Part shown: one piece after another, positions 10,128-18,765 of the stretch
Layout of the letters: each line of letters begins with the position of its first letter
Numbering within the stretch: position 1 is the first letter of the stretch
NCBI RefSeq assembly: GCF_014195545.1
Contig: NZ_JACIBX010000012.1
Location: 32,256-96,255, forward strand
Origin: Limimaricola variabilis
Lineage (GTDB): Bacteria > Pseudomonadota > Alphaproteobacteria > Rhodobacterales > Rhodobacteraceae
Length of the DNA stretch: 64,000 bases
Reading direction: 5' to 3'
Translations under genes and position numbers: made by a program
The notes under the pieces: generated by a model
What the model saw: only the letters and a program-made list of their open reading frames with translations
What the model was told of the DNA's origin: nothing
The model's database searches: none

Positions 10128-11723
10128 TTACACCATCATTTCCTTGGTGGCGGTGAGGCGGATCTCCGGGTGATCGCGCTCGACCCGGTCGATGTCCCAC
10201 TGCATCCGGGTGAGATAGACCAGATCGCCGTCATTATCGGTTGCGATGTGCTGCTTGTTCTTGGCGGCAAAGGTCTCGACCGCCGCCTTGTCGCCGGCCA
10301 TCCAGCGCGCCGAGGTGAACTGCGACGGCTCGAAGCGCACCGGCAGGCCGTATTCCATCTCGATCCGGCTGGCGAGCACCTCGAACTGCAGCGCGCCGAC
10401 GACGCCCACGATGAAGCCCGAACCGAAGGTCGGCTTGAACACCTTGGCGGCGCCTTCCTCGGCAAACTGGCTGAGCGCCTTGTCGAGATGCTTGGCCTTC
10501 ATCGGGTCGCCTGCGCGGCAGGTCTGCAGCAGTTCGGGTGCGAACGAGGGGATCCCCGCCACGCGCAGCATCTCGCCCTCGGTCAGCGTGTCGCCGATGC
10601 GCAGCTGGCCGTGGTTGGGGATGCCGATGATGTCGCCCGCCCAGGCCTCGTCGGCCAGTTCGCGGTCGGAGGCGAGGAACAACACCGGGTTGGTGATCGC
10701 CATCTGCTTCTTCGAGCGGACATGGGTGAGCTTCTGGCCGCGCTGGAAATGGCCCGAGGCGAGGCGCACGAAGGCGACGCGGTCGCGGTGCTTGGGGTCC
10801 ATGTTGGCCTGCACCTTGAAGACGAAGCCCGCGACCTTGTCCTCTTCGGGCGCGATCTCGCGCGGCTCGGCTTTCTGCACCTGCGGCTCCGGGCCATAGG
10901 TGCCGATGCCGGCCATCAGCTCGCGCACGCCGAAGCTGTTGATCGCCGAACCGAACCAGATCGGCGTCATGTGTCCTTCGAGCACGGCCTGAGGATCGAG
11001 TGCGGGCAGCAGTTCGCGTGCCATCTCAACCTCCTCGCGCAGCTTCTCGAGCAGGTGGGCGGGAACATGCTCCTCCATCTTCGGGTCGTCGAGACCCGAG
11101 ATGCGGACGCTTTCTGCCACGCGGTTGCGATCGGCGCGGTCCATCAGTTCGAGCCGGTCGTTCAGGAGATCATAGCAGCCGAGGAAATCCCGGCCGACGC
11201 CGATCGGCCAGGAGGCCGGGGTCACGTCGATGGCGAGGTTTTCCTGAATCTCGTCGATGATCTCGAAGGTGTCGCGGCTCTCGCGGTCCATCTTGTTGCA
11301 GAAGGTCAGGATCGGCAGGTCGCGCAGGCGGCAGACCTCGAACAGCTTGCGGGTCTGGCTCTCCACGCCCTTGGCGCCGTCGATCACCATCACGGCCGCG
11401 TCCACGGCGGTCAGCGTGCGGTAAGTGTCCTCGGAGAAGTCCGAGTGGCCGGGCGTGTCGACGAGGTTGAAGCGGAAGCGCTCGAAGTCGAAGGACATCG
11501 CCGAGGCCGAGACCGAGATGCCGCGATCCTTCTCCATCTGCATGAAGTCCGAGCGTGTGCGCCGCGCCTCGCCCTTGGCGCGGACCTGACCGGCCATCTG
11601 AATCGCCCCGCCGAAGAGGAGGAACTTCTCGGTCAGCGTGGTCTTGCCGGCGTCGGGGTGCGAGATGATCGCGAAGGTCCGGCGGCGGGCGATTTCGGGC
11701 GGGAGGGCGGGGCGGTTGTTCAT
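10128..11723 (-). CDS. prfC: Peptide chain release factor 3
   Basis: Translational GTPase that removes RF1/RF2 from the ribosome after termination. It has 531 residues, the usual RF3 length. G1 is SHPDAGKT (21-28), with DTPGHSDFSEDTYR and NKMD also visible. The C-terminal half carries the RF3-specific GALQFEVLASRIEMEYG region. The gene is monocistronic, with the strong shared terminator just behind its stop and about 240 bp of non-coding DNA upstream before the lipoprotein gene. Confidence 0.97.
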   Translation of the reverse strand: MNNRPALPPEIARRRTFAIISHPDAGKTTLTEKFLLFGGAIQMAGQVRAKGEARRTRSDFMQMEKDRGISVSASAMSFDFERFRFNLVDTPGHSDFSEDTYRTLTAVDAAVMVIDGAKGVESQTRKLFEVCRLRDLPILTFCNKMDRESRDTFEIIDEIQENLAIDVTPASWPIGVGRDFLGCYDLLNDRLELMDRADRNRVAESVRISGLDDPKMEEHVPAHLLEKLREEVEMARELLPALDPQAVLEGHMTPIWFGSAINSFGVRELMAGIGTYGPEPQVQKAEPREIAPEEDKVAGFVFKVQANMDPKHRDRVAFVRLASGHFQRGQKLTHVRSKKQMAITNPVLFLASDRELADEAWAGDIIGIPNHGQLRIGDTLTEGEMLRVAGIPSFAPELLQTCRAGDPMKAKHLDKALSQFAEEGAAKVFKPTFGSGFIVGVVGALQFEVLASRIEMEYGLPVRFEPSQFTSARWMAGDKAAVETFAAKNKQHIATDNDGDLVYLTRMQWDIDRVERDHPEIRLTATKEMMV

Positions 11724-11967
11724 GCGGGCGCTATAGCCACTCCGAAGCGCCGAGACAATTGCCGGGATCGAACCGATCTGCCGTCAAGGCATGCTGAGGG
11801 TTCAACGCATTCGTCGTCGAGCGGTTCCACGATGTTCGGTGATAAAAGCATATAAATCATACACTTAAGGTGACCATTGCCACAAGTTTGCCACGGTCCA
11901 TGAGCAACCTGAGGTGGTAAGTGCTGGTGGCGCATGCGCCACCGGCTGCATCTGAAAGGAACGGGTC

Positions 11968-12564
11968 ATGACTTCAATGACCATTCGGACCACGATCGGC
12001 ATGCTGCTGGTCGGCTCGACGCTCACCGCATGCGGTGAGCCGGATAATCTGGCGTTCCGTGGCGGAGCAGGGACGGACCGCTCGCTCGCGCTCAGTGCCA
12101 GTGGCGAAGCAGGCGGTTCCGGCGGAGGATCGACGAACGGCGGCGACACAGGGGGAAGTGCGGGCACCGGTGGTGCGGCAACAGGCTCGGGTAACGGCAG
12201 CGCATCGGGCGGTGGAAGCAGCGGCTCCGGCTCCGGCTCCGGCACAGGGTCGGGTGCTGGGTCCGGCTTCGGCGGCTCCGGCGGATCGGGTTCCAGTAGC
12301 GGTTCCGGTTCATCCGGCGGTTCCGGCTCGCAGTCCGGAGGAAGTTCGGGCGGGGTAGCGAATGCGGATGCGGACGTCTCTGTCGGCGGCTCGGGCTCCT
12401 CAGGCGGCCTGGTCGATGCCGACGTCGATGCCTCGGTCGGCGGCTTGCGCTCGAATGGCGGGTCGCTGCTTGATGCGGATGTCGACCTGTCGGCTGGCAA
12501 GGCCAGCAAGACGGGCTCGAAACGGCTCCTCGACGCGCAGGTCGATGTCGGGATCGGGGGCTGA
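11968..12564 (+). CDS. Gly/Ser-rich lipoprotein with four C-terminal DADV-type repeats
   Basis: No known function. It has 198 residues. A signal peptide ends in the lipobox LTAC with acylated Cys22, so it is a membrane-anchored lipoprotein. Residues about 46-130 are nearly all Gly, Ser, Ala and Thr and are surely disordered or extended. The C-terminus has four related units at 132-141, 150-159, 169-177 and 189-198, each around DADV followed by a short S-V-G-G-like tail, spaced 16-20 residues apart. The start has GAAAGGA 7 nt upstream. It is a single gene flanked by prfC (divergent) and the Hint gene (convergent). Confidence 0.75.
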   Translation: MTSMTIRTTIGMLLVGSTLTACGEPDNLAFRGGAGTDRSLALSASGEAGGSGGGSTNGGDTGGSAGTGGAATGSGNGSASGGGSSGSGSGSGTGSGAGSGFGGSGGSGSSSGSGSSGGSGSQSGGSSGGVANADADVSVGGSGSSGGLVDADVDASVGGLRSNGGSLLDADVDLSAGKASKTGSKRLLDAQVDVGIGG

Positions 12565-12582
12565 GCGCTTCGCGTGGCATGC

Positions 12583-12607
12583 GCCGGGCCGCTTGCCGCG
12601 GCCCGGC
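12583..12607. terminator. Hairpin between convergent lipoprotein and Hint genes
   Basis: A perfect 10-bp GC stem (GCCGGGCCGC at 12583-12592 with 12598-12607) and a 5-nt loop lie in the 43-bp gap between two convergent stop codons. There is no T-run on either side, so termination strength is uncertain. Confidence 0.5.
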
Positions 12608-13585
12608 CTACAATCCCGAGGCGCGCCGCAAGAGGGCCACGGCCTCGCCCCCCGAGACCAGCCTTTCGCTGACTTCGTAGTCGAGATGGCGCGGCGTCGG
12701 ATGCGCGGAGAGATCATCGGGCAAGGCGCCACGGTTGCGGTGGTCGATCAGCAGGGACTCCGCGGCAATCCCCTCGGCATAGACAATCTGGTGCGAGTCG
12801 AAGACGAGTTGGAAGTAATCGACGAAGCCGCCTTCGCGCTGCTGCACGCTGTCACCGTTGATCAGGTGACGTACCTTGACCAGAAGCTCGGCTCGACCGG
12901 CGCCGAGCCGATCCTCGCGCTGCCAGACGAAGACCCGGTGATCGGGGCTCAGCAACAGGTCGCGCGCGTTGTGCAGGGCCCCTTCGCGGATCAGCACCGG
13001 GGCGAAGCGTCCGGTGGCGCGCAGCGTCGTCTGGCCGATCCAGCGTAGCGGCTGCGGTCCGTCGTCGCGGGTCAGAACACGGTCGCCGGGGCGAAGATTC
13101 TCGACCGGCACCTGCGCGCCACTGGCGAGGGCGATATGGGTGCCGCGAGTGAAGGACACGCAGGTCACTTGGGCCAGGCGTTCGGTGCCCGCATGCCGGT
13201 CGATCCCGACCAGCCGATACTCTCCCTCGGGTTCCAGCCGTCCCAGCGGCAGCAGATAGATCGCCACGGCATGGCCGTCCTCGACCTCGACGAGGATGAT
13301 CGCCTCGCCGGAGGCGCCGCTCTTGGCCATCAGGGTCAGGCAGCTGTCGAGATGCAGGATACGCCCGGGCTTCTCGGCGGCGCTGCCGGACAGGATCCGG
13401 AACCCGCCTGCGGCCTCGGGCCGGACGCTGATCTGCCGCAACCGCGCGTCGGTGGAGAGGCGATAGACATCGCCCGGCACGAGATCGTCGGCGAAGCTCA
13501 GCGCCTCGCCGCGGGCCACGCCCTGCACCACCCGGAAGGCCCCGGCCTCGTAGACGCCGAGCTGCTGCACTTGGTCATCATCCAT
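12608..13585 (-). CDS. Hint (Hedgehog/intein) domain-containing protein
   Basis: 325 residues. The second half, about residues 145-285, matches the bacterial Hint_2 domain: GTHIAL, VPVENLRPGDRVLTRDDGPQPLRWIG, and the LSPDHRV and FQLVFDSHQIVYAEG motifs. The N-terminal 140 residues are an unrecognised beta-rich region without a signal peptide. Hint domains can self-cleave proteins, but in this alphaproteobacterial family no function is established. The position usually held by the nucleophilic Cys (CFTPGT in relatives) appears to be Ser144 (SFTRGT), with a Cys at 142. The ATG start at 13585 fits. Confidence 0.8.
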   Translation of the reverse strand: MDDDQVQQLGVYEAGAFRVVQGVARGEALSFADDLVPGDVYRLSTDARLRQISVRPEAAGGFRILSGSAAEKPGRILHLDSCLTLMAKSGASGEAIILVEVEDGHAVAIYLLPLGRLEPEGEYRLVGIDRHAGTERLAQVTCVSFTRGTHIALASGAQVPVENLRPGDRVLTRDDGPQPLRWIGQTTLRATGRFAPVLIREGALHNARDLLLSPDHRVFVWQREDRLGAGRAELLVKVRHLINGDSVQQREGGFVDYFQLVFDSHQIVYAEGIAAESLLIDHRNRGALPDDLSAHPTPRHLDYEVSERLVSGGEAVALLRRASGL

Positions 13586-13673
13586 CCGCGCGCTTCCCCT
13601 CCGCAGTCACGGGCATCATTGCCCGGGGTCCGGACCGATGCTAGGCCATCCGGGTAAACAGGGAGGTTATCTG

Positions 13674-14453
13674 ATGGATCTGGGCATCAGGGGCAAGCGG
13701 GCGTTGGTCTGCGCGTCGTCCAAGGGCTTGGGCCGTGGCTGCGCCGAGGCGCTGGCCGAGGCGGGCGTCGATCTGGTGATGAACGCGCGCGGCGCCGAAG
13801 CGCTGGAGCAGACCGCGCAGGAGATCCGCGACCGGTTCGGTGTCGAGGTCACGACCGTCGCCTGCGACGTGACCACCCCGGAGGGGCAGAGCAAGGTCAT
13901 CGAGGCGGCGCAGGGCGTCGACATCCTCGTCACCAATGCGGGCGGCCCGCCGCCGGGTATGTGGACCGATTGGGACCGCGAGGATTTCATCCGCGCGCTC
14001 GACGCCAACATGCTCACCCCGATCGCGCTGATGAAGGCGTTGGTGCCGGGGATGATGGAGCGCGGCTGGGGCCGCGTGGTCAACATCACCTCGCAATCGG
14101 TGAAGACGCCGATCGCAGTGTTGGGCCTGTCCAACTCGGCGCGTGCCGGCCTGACCGGCTTTGTCGCCGGTACCTCGCGGCAGGTGGCCCATGCGGGCGT
14201 GACGATCAACAATCTTCTGCCCGGCATCCATGATACCGACCGCGCGGCCTCGCTCGATGGCGGCGTCTCCCAGAAGGAAGGCATCAGCGTCGAGGATGCG
14301 CGCCGCAAGCGCGAGGCGACAATCCCGGTCCGGCGCTATGGCACCGCAGCCGAATTCGGCGCCACCTGCGCCTTCATGTGCTCGCAGCATGCCGGGTTCA
14401 TGGTGGGGCAGAACGTGCTGCTCGACGGCGGCGCGGGCAACCAGACCATGTGA
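13674..14453 (+). CDS. SDR family oxidoreductase with degenerate catalytic tetrad (3-oxoacyl-ACP reductase-like)
   Basis: Rossmann-fold short-chain dehydrogenase/reductase, 259 residues. The nucleotide motif is CASSKGLGRG (13-22) in place of the usual TGxxxGxG, and VTNAGG is present at 86-91. Ser140 is conserved, but the Tyr expected 13 residues later is Ser153 and the Lys four further on is Arg157. Known BKR-like SDR subgroups lack a perfect tetrad, so reaction and substrate cannot be named. The start ATG has GGGAGG 7 nt upstream. The upstream neighbour on the other strand is the Hint gene. Confidence 0.85.
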   Translation: MDLGIRGKRALVCASSKGLGRGCAEALAEAGVDLVMNARGAEALEQTAQEIRDRFGVEVTTVACDVTTPEGQSKVIEAAQGVDILVTNAGGPPPGMWTDWDREDFIRALDANMLTPIALMKALVPGMMERGWGRVVNITSQSVKTPIAVLGLSNSARAGLTGFVAGTSRQVAHAGVTINNLLPGIHDTDRAASLDGGVSQKEGISVEDARRKREATIPVRRYGTAAEFGATCAFMCSQHAGFMVGQNVLLDGGAGNQTM

Positions 14454-14470
14454 CTTGCGGGCGGGAGGCG

Positions 14471-14488
14471 GGATTGCTAGGGCAATCC
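14471..14488 (+). promoter_or_regulatory. Inverted repeat upstream of ABC ATPase
   Basis: GGATTGC and its complement GCAATCC flank a 4-nt TAGG, 18 nt after the SDR stop and just before the ABC ATPase. It could be a small hairpin or an operator. A TTG at 14474 inside it is an alternative start for the ATPase. Confidence 0.35.
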
Positions 14489-14512
14489 GACGTATTTGAT
14501 CGGGATTTGACC

Positions 14513-15643
14513 TTGTTCGAGACCGCCCCTCCCGCCCGGACCACCGCCGCGCAGACCGCGCCCGCACCGCGCCTCGAGATCCGCGACCTGACCCGTGTGT
14601 TCGGGGGCCGCGAGGTGGTGTCGGGGGTGTCGCTCAAGGTGATGCCGGGGCAGGTGACCTGCCTGCTCGGGCCGTCGGGCTGCGGCAAGTCGACGACGCT
14701 GAGGATCATCGCCGGGGTCGATCGGCAGGATGCGGGCGGCGTCTATGTCGATGGCGCGCCGATCTCCGAAGGCGCGCTGCACGTACCGCCGGAATCGCGC
14801 GGCATCGGGCTGATGTTTCAGGATTTCGCGCTGTTTCCGCATCTCGACGTGGCGCGCAATGTGGGCTTCGGTATCAAGGGCAGCAAGGCCGAGATCCGGA
14901 CAAGGGTCGAGACGCTGCTCGACAAGGTGGGCATGCGCCGCCACATCGACCGCTATCCGCATGAATTGTCGGGCGGCGAGCAGCAGCGCGTGGCCTTGGC
15001 GCGGGCGCTGGCGCCCAGCCCGCGCATCCTGCTGATGGACGAGCCGTTCTCGGGCCTCGACGACCGGCTGCGCGACGACATCCGCGACGAGACCTTGGGC
15101 GTGCTCAAGGCCGAGGGGACGGCGGTGCTGCTGGTCACTCACGAGCCCGCCGAGGCGATGCGCATGGCCGATGAGATCGCGTTGATGCGCGACGGCCGGG
15201 TGGTGCAGCACGGTGCGCCTTACAACATCTACAACGCGCCCAAGGACCGCGAGGCGGCGGCGTTCTTCTCGGACATCAACGTGATCGAGGGCGTGGTACA
15301 GGGGGCCCTGTGCGACACCCCCTTTGGCGATTTCCTGACGCCGGGCCTGCCCGACGGCACCGAGGTCGAGATCGTGATCCGGCCCCAGCACCTCAAGATC
15401 GATTTCGACCGGCAGGGGCGTGGCCCGAACCCCACCGCACGCGAAGGCACACCCGCCGCCGGGACGGTGGAGCGGTCGCGGTTCCTCGGCGCGTCGAGTC
15501 TCGTGGAGTTTCGCATGGACCACGACAACGAGATCCTGCGCGCTTCCGTGCCGTCGGTCTTCCTGCCCAAGCCCGGCACGCGGCTGTGGCTGATGATGCG
15601 CCGCGACCGCTGCTTCGTCTTTCCCAAGCGACGCCGAGGCTGA
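14513..15643 (+). CDS. ABC transporter ATP-binding protein (Fe3+/FbpC-like)
   Basis: ATPase subunit of an import ABC transporter, most like iron(III) FbpC proteins. It has 376 residues with the start used here. Walker A is GPSGCGKST (53-61), signature LSGGEQQ (152-158), Walker B ILLMDEP (172-178), followed by a His switch (LVTHEPAEAM) and a C-terminal TOBE-type domain (IRPQHLKIDF). No permease or binding protein lies nearby, so its partners must be encoded elsewhere. There is no ATG near the expected N-terminus; TTG at 14513 with CGGGA 7 nt upstream is chosen, and TTG at 14507 or 14474 are alternatives. Confidence 0.88.
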   Translation: MFETAPPARTTAAQTAPAPRLEIRDLTRVFGGREVVSGVSLKVMPGQVTCLLGPSGCGKSTTLRIIAGVDRQDAGGVYVDGAPISEGALHVPPESRGIGLMFQDFALFPHLDVARNVGFGIKGSKAEIRTRVETLLDKVGMRRHIDRYPHELSGGEQQRVALARALAPSPRILLMDEPFSGLDDRLRDDIRDETLGVLKAEGTAVLLVTHEPAEAMRMADEIALMRDGRVVQHGAPYNIYNAPKDREAAAFFSDINVIEGVVQGALCDTPFGDFLTPGLPDGTEVEIVIRPQHLKIDFDRQGRGPNPTAREGTPAAGTVERSRFLGASSLVEFRMDHDNEILRASVPSVFLPKPGTRLWLMMRRDRCFVFPKRRRG

Positions 15644-15715
15644 CGCTCCGGGCGCCGCGTATCAATGCGCTGGGCCGACCGGGGCGGAGTTTGGATGCAA
15701 GGTTTCTAGCGGCTC

Positions 15716-16222
15716 TCAGAAGCTGTAGCGAAAGACCTCGTTCGGATAGCTCTGGTCCCCGATCTGGAACTGTGTGGTTCCGATCCTCTCGAAGCCTTGG
15801 GATCGGTAAAATCCTATCGCCCGCATGTTCTCCGCATTCGTCGTCAGCCAGATCGACGGGCTGCCGGTCGGACGTGCGTGGCACAAAGACGCCTCCAGAA
15901 GGGCTCGGCCGATGCCTTTGCCGTGGTGCCGCGGCTGAACGTAGAGCGTGGACAGCTCCATGGTCGAGCGCGGGTCGAGCGGTGCCGTTTTGCCCGAGCT
16001 GACACGGGCGAAGCCGTCGATCCCGTCCGCGTTCATGGATACGATGACATGCTCGTCGGGGTCGTCGAGCCAGGCGCGGTATCTTTCCGGGGTGAACTGG
16101 GTCAGCGCGTAATCCGCAAAGAAACCGTTTACGCCGTTGCGGATATAGGTGCCCAGCCAGACTTCGATGGAAAGGGCCGCGAGGCTCGACGCGTCGGCCG
16201 CCTGTGCAGGTCTGAGGTTCAT
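15716..16222 (-). CDS. GNAT family N-acetyltransferase
   Basis: Acetyl-CoA dependent N-acetyltransferase, 168 residues. The fold is shown by MNLRPAQAADASSLAAL at the start, the acetyl-CoA loop VQPRHHGKGIGRALLEAS and the later NMRAIGFYRSQGFERIG. The substrate is unknown; close GNATs include small-molecule and peptide acetylases. The ATG at 16222 is chosen over longer forms because the family N-terminus begins here and AAGGGG lies 6 nt upstream. It is convergent with the ABC ATPase. Confidence 0.87.
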   Translation of the reverse strand: MNLRPAQAADASSLAALSIEVWLGTYIRNGVNGFFADYALTQFTPERYRAWLDDPDEHVIVSMNADGIDGFARVSSGKTAPLDPRSTMELSTLYVQPRHHGKGIGRALLEASLCHARPTGSPSIWLTTNAENMRAIGFYRSQGFERIGTTQFQIGDQSYPNEVFRYSF

Positions 16223-16332
16223 GGCGGCCCCTTGGGTGTGAGCGATGCGCTGCTTTTCTGCGGCACCGCGGCAAGAGGCAAGTTCCGCGCGCTGAACTTC
16301 GGGCAGATCATCCGCTCCCAATCCTCCGAGCC

Positions 16333-17004
16333 CTATGCCCGCGCGCCCCGCGCGGCCTCGAGGTCGGCGAGCATGCGCCCCGGCTCGTCCACGAAGAGCT
16401 GTGGCAGCACCTTGAGCGCGGCGATACGATCGACCCGCAGCTCGGCGAAATCGCGCGTGGTCTCATTCCAGCCGGTCAGCGTCCACACCCGTCCCCAATA
16501 ATCGAGCCGCAGCGGTCGCAACACATGGGTGACCGGTGCATCGCGCATCGTCACCTGCAGCTTTTGCCGCGCTCGGATCGCGGCGCGCAGGCTGCCCATG
16601 TGCCGGAAGCCCGTCACGGCATCGCCCAAGGGGGGCGTGGCAAAGCTCCAGCCGCCGGCGCGGTCGCGATCCTCGGGCAGAACGGCATCGATCCGCCCCG
16701 AAAGCGACAGCGCGGCGGCGCGCAGCTCGGCATCCTCGGCACGCGCCACTGCCGCGAGCCCCAGATGCAGCGCTTCCAATTCGGTCATCGTCAGGTTCAG
16801 CGGCGGCAGGGTGACGGCGGCGGTGGCCCGGTAGCCCAGCCCCCGGCGCCCCTCGATCGGCACGCCCGAGGCGATCAGCCGGTCCATGTCGCGATAGACC
16901 GTGCGCGCGGAGACGCCGAGCCGTTCGGCCATGTCTTCGGCGCGGTGCAGCCGTCCGTCGCGCAGGATGCGGATCATCTCGACGAGGCGGTCGGAGCGGG
17001 GCAT
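16333..17004 (-). CDS. YafY-type HTH transcriptional regulator with WYL domain
   Basis: 223 residues. The N-terminal HTH_11 winged helix (RLVEMIRILRDGR, LGVSARTVYRDMDRL) is followed by a ligand-sensing WYL domain (about 120-215) with LRLDYWGRVWTLTGW, where the W-Y-L core reads W-T-L. Such proteins usually repress or activate neighbouring genes and themselves. A TGACA-N6-TGTCA inverted repeat 34 nt upstream of its ATG overlaps a TTGACA -35 candidate, suggesting autoregulation. The open frame continues far upstream antisense to tatAB, but the ATG at 17004 gives the family N-terminus. Confidence 0.88.
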   Translation of the reverse strand: MPRSDRLVEMIRILRDGRLHRAEDMAERLGVSARTVYRDMDRLIASGVPIEGRRGLGYRATAAVTLPPLNLTMTELEALHLGLAAVARAEDAELRAAALSLSGRIDAVLPEDRDRAGGWSFATPPLGDAVTGFRHMGSLRAAIRARQKLQVTMRDAPVTHVLRPLRLDYWGRVWTLTGWNETTRDFAELRVDRIAALKVLPQLFVDEPGRMLADLEAARGARA

Positions 17005-17037
17005 GGCGGTTCTCCTGTCGCGGTCTGGATGCGCTCC

Positions 17038-17054
17038 TGACAGTTTCGTGTCAA
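17038..17054 (-). promoter_or_regulatory. Candidate operator and -35 element of the WYL regulator gene
   Basis: TGACA (17038-17042), six bases, TGTCA (17049-17053) form an inverted repeat in the divergent gap between the WYL regulator and tatA. Read on the minus strand, TTGACA (17054-17049) resembles a -35 box. Autorepression of the regulator is the inference. Confidence 0.4.
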
Positions 17055-17166
17055 GAAAAGCGCTGCCTTTCACCGCTTGCGCTCTTTCGTAGCGGGGCGG
17101 GTCGGCGTATCTCGGGGCTGCGAGACAAGGCGCGGCCCCGAGGGCCGCCGGAATGGGAGACACGCC

Positions 17167-17397
17167 ATGCTCAACAATATCGGCCTGCCGGGCCTGCTTC
17201 TGATCGCCGTCGTGGTGCTGGTGCTGTTCGGACGCGGCAAGATTTCCTCGCTGATGGGCGAAGTCGGCAAGGGCATCACCGCCTTCAAGCGCGGCGTCGA
17301 CGACGGCAAGCGCGAGATCGACGACCAGTCCAAGACCGTCAACGAGGCGGGCACCGTGCACGAGCCGGGCACCGTCGAGGACAAGGACCGGGCCTGA
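17167..17397 (+). CDS. tatA: Sec-independent protein translocase protein TatA
   Basis: Pore-forming component of the twin-arginine translocase, which exports folded proteins. It has 76 residues: one transmembrane helix (about 6-21), then the FG hinge ([17 protein letters not shown]), an amphipathic helix and an acidic tail. The ATG at 17167 is chosen because the helix starts right after it and GGGAG lies upstream. tatB follows after 22 nt and tatC after that, a complete tatABC operon. Confidence 0.95.
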   Translation: MLNNIGLPGLLLIAVVVLVLFGRGKISSLMGEVGKGITAFKRGVDDGKREIDDQSKTVNEAGTVHEPGTVEDKDRA

Positions 17398-17419
17398 GCC
17401 CAAGACAGGATAGACCGAC

Positions 17420-17908
17420 ATGTTCGATCTGGGCTGGAGCGAGCTTCTGCTGATCGGGATCGTGGCACTGATCGTGGTCGGTCCCAAGGACCTGCCCGGC
17501 ATGTTCCGCGAAATCGGTCGCTTCACCGGCAAGGCCAAGGCCATGGCGCGGGAGTTCTCGCGTGCCATGGAAGATGCCGCGGACGAGAGCGGCATGCGCG
17601 ACATCCAGAAGACCATCAAGGCCGCCGCCGATCCCAAGAGCTTCGGGACCGATGCGCTGAAGAAGAACTTCAAGTCGGGCAGCGACAAGCCGCTTTCCGA
17701 GGAGCGGGCCGAGACGCGTCGCAAGGTGGAGGAGGCTGCCGCCAAGGCCGCGACCGAACGGCAGGCACGTGCCGCCGCCGCGCCGACCGAGGAAGAACTG
17801 GCCGATCTCGAGCCGGAGTTCGAGCCCGAGCCGATCAGCGCCCCGGCCAAACCGCTGGACGACCCCGCGCCCGCTGCCCCCGCGCGAAAGGATGAGACGT
17901 CATCATGA
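17420..17908 (+). CDS. tatB: Sec-independent protein translocase protein TatB
   Basis: Forms the TatBC receptor complex that recognises twin-arginine signal peptides. It has 162 residues, with the N-terminal membrane helix [20 protein letters not shown], the conserved GPKDLP and an amphipathic helix, followed by a long charged Ala/Glu/Pro-rich cytoplasmic tail typical of alphaproteobacterial TatB. It overlaps the tatC start by 4 nt. Confidence 0.95.
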   Translation: MFDLGWSELLLIGIVALIVVGPKDLPGMFREIGRFTGKAKAMAREFSRAMEDAADESGMRDIQKTIKAAADPKSFGTDALKKNFKSGSDKPLSEERAETRRKVEEAAAKAATERQARAAAAPTEEELADLEPEFEPEPISAPAKPLDDPAPAAPARKDETSS

Positions 17909-18765
17909 CCCCTCTCGACGAGATCGAGGACAGCTCGGCCCCGCTGATCGAGCATCTGGCCGAACTCAGGTCGCGACTGATCCGCTCACTGCTTGCCTTC
18001 GTGGCGGGCATGGTCGTGTGCTTCACCGTCTGGAACCCGATCTTCGACTTCCTGACCCGACCGCTTTGCGCTGCCATGGCGACGCGCGGGCAGGAGGATT
18101 GCGGGCTGATCCTGATCGCGCTGCAGGAAGGCTTCTTCGTCGCGGTGTCGATCTCGATGCTGGGCGGGCTGGTGCTGGCCTTCCCGGTGATCTCCTACCA
18201 GATGTGGCGTTTCGTGGCACCGGGGCTCTACAAGTCCGAGAAGGGCGCCTTCCTGCCCTTCATGATAGCCTCGCCCTTCATGTTCTTCCTCGGCGCGTCC
18301 TTCGCCTATTACGTCGTGACGCCGCTGGCCTTCGACTTCTTCCTCGGCTTCCAGCAGCCCGGCAGCCTGGTCGAAGGGCCCGATGCCGAAACCGCCGTGG
18401 CAGGCATTGCCTTCCAGGGTTCGGCCCAAGCCTATCTGGCGCTCACCATCAAGTTCATCGTGGCCTTCGGGCTGTGCTTCCAACTGCCCGTCCTGCTGAC
18501 GCTGATGGGCAAGGCGGGGCTGGTCTCGGCGAAGGGGCTGGGCAGCGTGCGCAAATACGCAGTCGTGGCGATCCTGCTGCTCGCCGCCGTCGCCACGCCG
18601 CCCGACGTGGTGAGCCAGGTGATCCTGTTCACCGTGGTCTATGGCCTCTACGAGGTGTCGATCCTGCTCGTCGCCCGCGTCGAAAAAAAGCGCGAAGCGC
18701 GGCTCCGGGCCGAGGGGCTGTGGGTCGAGGATGAGGACGAGGATGACGAGGAGGCCGTGAAATGA
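17905..18765 (+). CDS. tatC: Sec-independent protein translocase protein TatC
   Basis: Six-helix core of the Tat receptor, 286 residues. The cytosolic N-terminus has the conserved [13 protein letters not shown], and later [20 protein letters not shown] and VARVEKK are visible. The C-terminus is strongly acidic (EDEDEDDEE). The ATG overlaps tatB, and the stop overlaps the following DUF815 gene by 4 nt, so all four genes are translationally linked. Confidence 0.97.
   Translation: MTPLDEIEDSSAPLIEHLAELRSRLIRSLLAFVAGMVVCFTVWNPIFDFLTRPLCAAMATRGQEDCGLILIALQEGFFVAVSISMLGGLVLAFPVISYQMWRFVAPGLYKSEKGAFLPFMIASPFMFFLGASFAYYVVTPLAFDFFLGFQQPGSLVEGPDAETAVAGIAFQGSAQAYLALTIKFIVAFGLCFQLPVLLTLMGKAGLVSAKGLGSVRKYAVVAILLLAAVATPPDVVSQVILFTVVYGLYEVSILLVARVEKKREARLRAEGLWVEDEDEDDEEAVK

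Noticed and set aside
17005..17955. Upstream extension of the WYL regulator frame through tatA and tatB.
   Set aside because: The regulator family begins at the ATG at 17004 and the extension is antisense to tatAB.
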